From: Candidatus Zixiibacteriota bacterium
GTDB lineage: Bacteria; Zixibacteria; MSB-5A5; GN15; FEB-12
NCBI GenBank assembly: GCA_020344395.1
Contig: CP070824.1
Span: 2,069,502-2,111,948 of the forward strand
Reading direction: 5' to 3'
Length of the DNA: 42,447 nucleotides
Part shown: positions 41,596-42,447 of the stretch, piece after piece
How the letters are laid out: every line of letters begins with the position of its first letter
How positions within the stretch are numbered: position 1 is the first letter of the stretch
Position numbers and translations under genes: made by a program
The notes under the pieces: model-generated
Databases searched by the model: none
The model's input: only the letters and a program-made list of their open reading frames with translations
What the model was told of the DNA's origin: nothing

Positions 41596-42447
41596 CGTTT
41601 TACTACCGCCAGCTTGAGGAACCCTTCCTCTCCGGATCGCTCTATCCGAAGCATGGCCACATAGACGCCGTTCAGAACAGTGTAGCCTTCGTCGTTTCGT
41701 CCGTCCCAGCGGACAGTGTTGAGTGTACCCGGTGCCAGTTCACATTCAGAATACTCATGCATGTAGACTTCTTCACCCGTCAGAGTCAGCACCCGGAAGA
41801 CGACATCGCTCGGCTCAGGAAGATAGAACTGTAGTTCGGCCGCTTCCATCAGCGGATCGAAGGGGTTATCCTTGATTATGAACGAGTCGTCAAGGCTCAA
41901 CCCTGTCACGGGCGTAAATACGCCAGAGAACACTAGACCGCTGGTGGCCCCGGTACTTACGTTAACGGGTTGTCCGGCATGTGGTCCCGAGGCATAGACG
42001 GCCGATATCCCTGCCGCCGAAAGCCGTGCCGTGAAGGATTCCGCCACACCATAATTCATGGCGAGTCTGAGCGTAACGGTCCGCGTTGTTCCACCGGCAG
42101 TCAATGTGAAGTTGTCGAGGGTGAATACTAACTGATCCTCATGCACGTACGCAACGGACACCAGTTGGCCGTCTTCGTAAAGGCCGCTGCGGTCGGGATC
42201 GATCAGAGGTTCTGCCGGGAACACATTCCCGCTGGCGGCTGCGAATCTGAGTTTGATCGAGTCAACCCGGATATCCGGATCCGCAGGCAAACCAGCATTA
42301 GTCAAGTGGAGACGGAATAACTCCGTGACGGCACCCGGCAACACCGGGCCCGAGGCGATCGGTTCCGAATTCGCGATCAGAGCCGCTGACGGATCCGTCA
42401 CAATAACAACTGTTTCGAATGATGTAACATTGGGCTCTACCGGAAGG
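41592..42447 (-). CDS. Secreted protein with C-terminal FlgD-like/sorting module (5' end outside window)
   Basis: The frame is open through the window edge at 42447, so the start is not in this window; the GTG at 42401 is internal. The visible 285 codons give a beta-rich region with AVTELFRLHLTNAGLPADPD and TLDNFTLTAGGTTRTVTLR, typical of adhesion-type domains. The last about 85 residues are the FlgD/sorting-like module: DNPFDPLMEAAELQFYLPEP, VVFRVLTLTGEEVYMHEYSE, GTLNTVRWDGRNDEGYTVLN, GVYVAMLRI, ending LKLAVVKR. It is the first gene of the pair with the PorV-like gene (4-nt overlap). Confidence 0.75.
   Translation of the reverse strand, partial: LPVEPNVTSFETVVIVTDPSAALIANSEPIASGPVLPGAVTELFRLHLTNAGLPADPDIRVDSIKLRFAAASGNVFPAEPLIDPDRSGLYEDGQLVSVAYVHEDQLVFTLDNFTLTAGGTTRTVTLRLAMNYGVAESFTARLSAAGISAVYASGPHAGQPVNVSTGATSGLVFSGVFTPVTGLSLDDSFIIKDNPFDPLMEAAELQFYLPEPSDVVFRVLTLTGEEVYMHEYSECELAPGTLNTVRWDGRNDEGYTVLNGVYVAMLRIERSGEEGFLKLAVVKR

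Overview
This window comes from a Gram-negative, probably uncultured bacterium of the FCB / candidate-phylum type (Zixibacteria, Marinimicrobia, Latescibacteria or a relative; this is inference from protein style, not from a marker gene). Signs are secreted proteins ending in the NYPNPFN...VYFYRL / FlgD-like sorting module (15309-18188 and 41592-end), a PorV-like outer-membrane protein fused to TPRs, a DUF4384-PEGA protein, a LapA/LapB pair, Wza-like export and many lipoproteins with clear lipoboxes. No rRNA, tRNA, CRISPR, transposase or phage gene was seen. Most genes lie on the minus strand.

Layout. 1-362: no gene; two inverted copies of one palindrome and a promoter. 363-5486: an accessory stretch with a metallo-beta-lactamase-fold hydrolase, an SRPBCC protein, a secreted Ntn-type amide hydrolase, a B12-binding radical SAM protein and a lipoprotein. 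5542-10136: a cell-envelope operon (lipoprotein, DUF4384-PEGA protein with a very basic tail, Lys/Pro-rich secreted protein) ending in a strong terminator and preceded by a candidate sigma-54 promoter plus a perfect palindrome; the next gene upstream is an orphan NtrC-type activator. 10164-13910: a beta-barrel protein, then divergently purD-purE and a periplasmic TPR protein. 13958-18188: a three-fold repeat protein and a 959-residue secreted propeller/BACON/cohesin-like protein.

18364-30982: housekeeping genes: a 31-codon bS22/mS38-like ribosomal protein gene behind HU, then sppA, an mltD-like LysM transglycosylase, and a tightly packed run lapA-lapB-SPOR protein-mutS-mutL-miaA whose genes overlap by 1 to 26 nt at several junctions. 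31198-35066: a compact exopolysaccharide set (Wza-like exporter, TPR protein, CpsD-like kinase, DUF3473-type deacetylase). 35177-39707: signalling genes: a GAF-GGDEF diguanylate cyclase, a STAS protein, and a membrane protein that carries both an RsbW-like kinase domain and an RsbU/SpoIIE-like phosphatase domain. 39769-42447: a PorV-like/TPR protein and the 3' part of another secreted protein.

The most unusual signal is at the end of the STAS gene. A run of ten A residues sits just before its stop codon, and the -1 frame continues for 98 codons with the look of a real winged-helix-like domain. An SD-like GGAGG lies 15 nt upstream of the run. This may be a programmed (or transcriptional) slippage that gives a short and a long form of the anti-sigma antagonist, beside a one-gene kinase/phosphatase fusion. 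Other points: two apparently leaderless genes (purD and the NtrC gene) with a -10 box almost touching the ATG, the sigma-54/palindrome/NtrC arrangement, and the inverted pair of palindromes at the left end.
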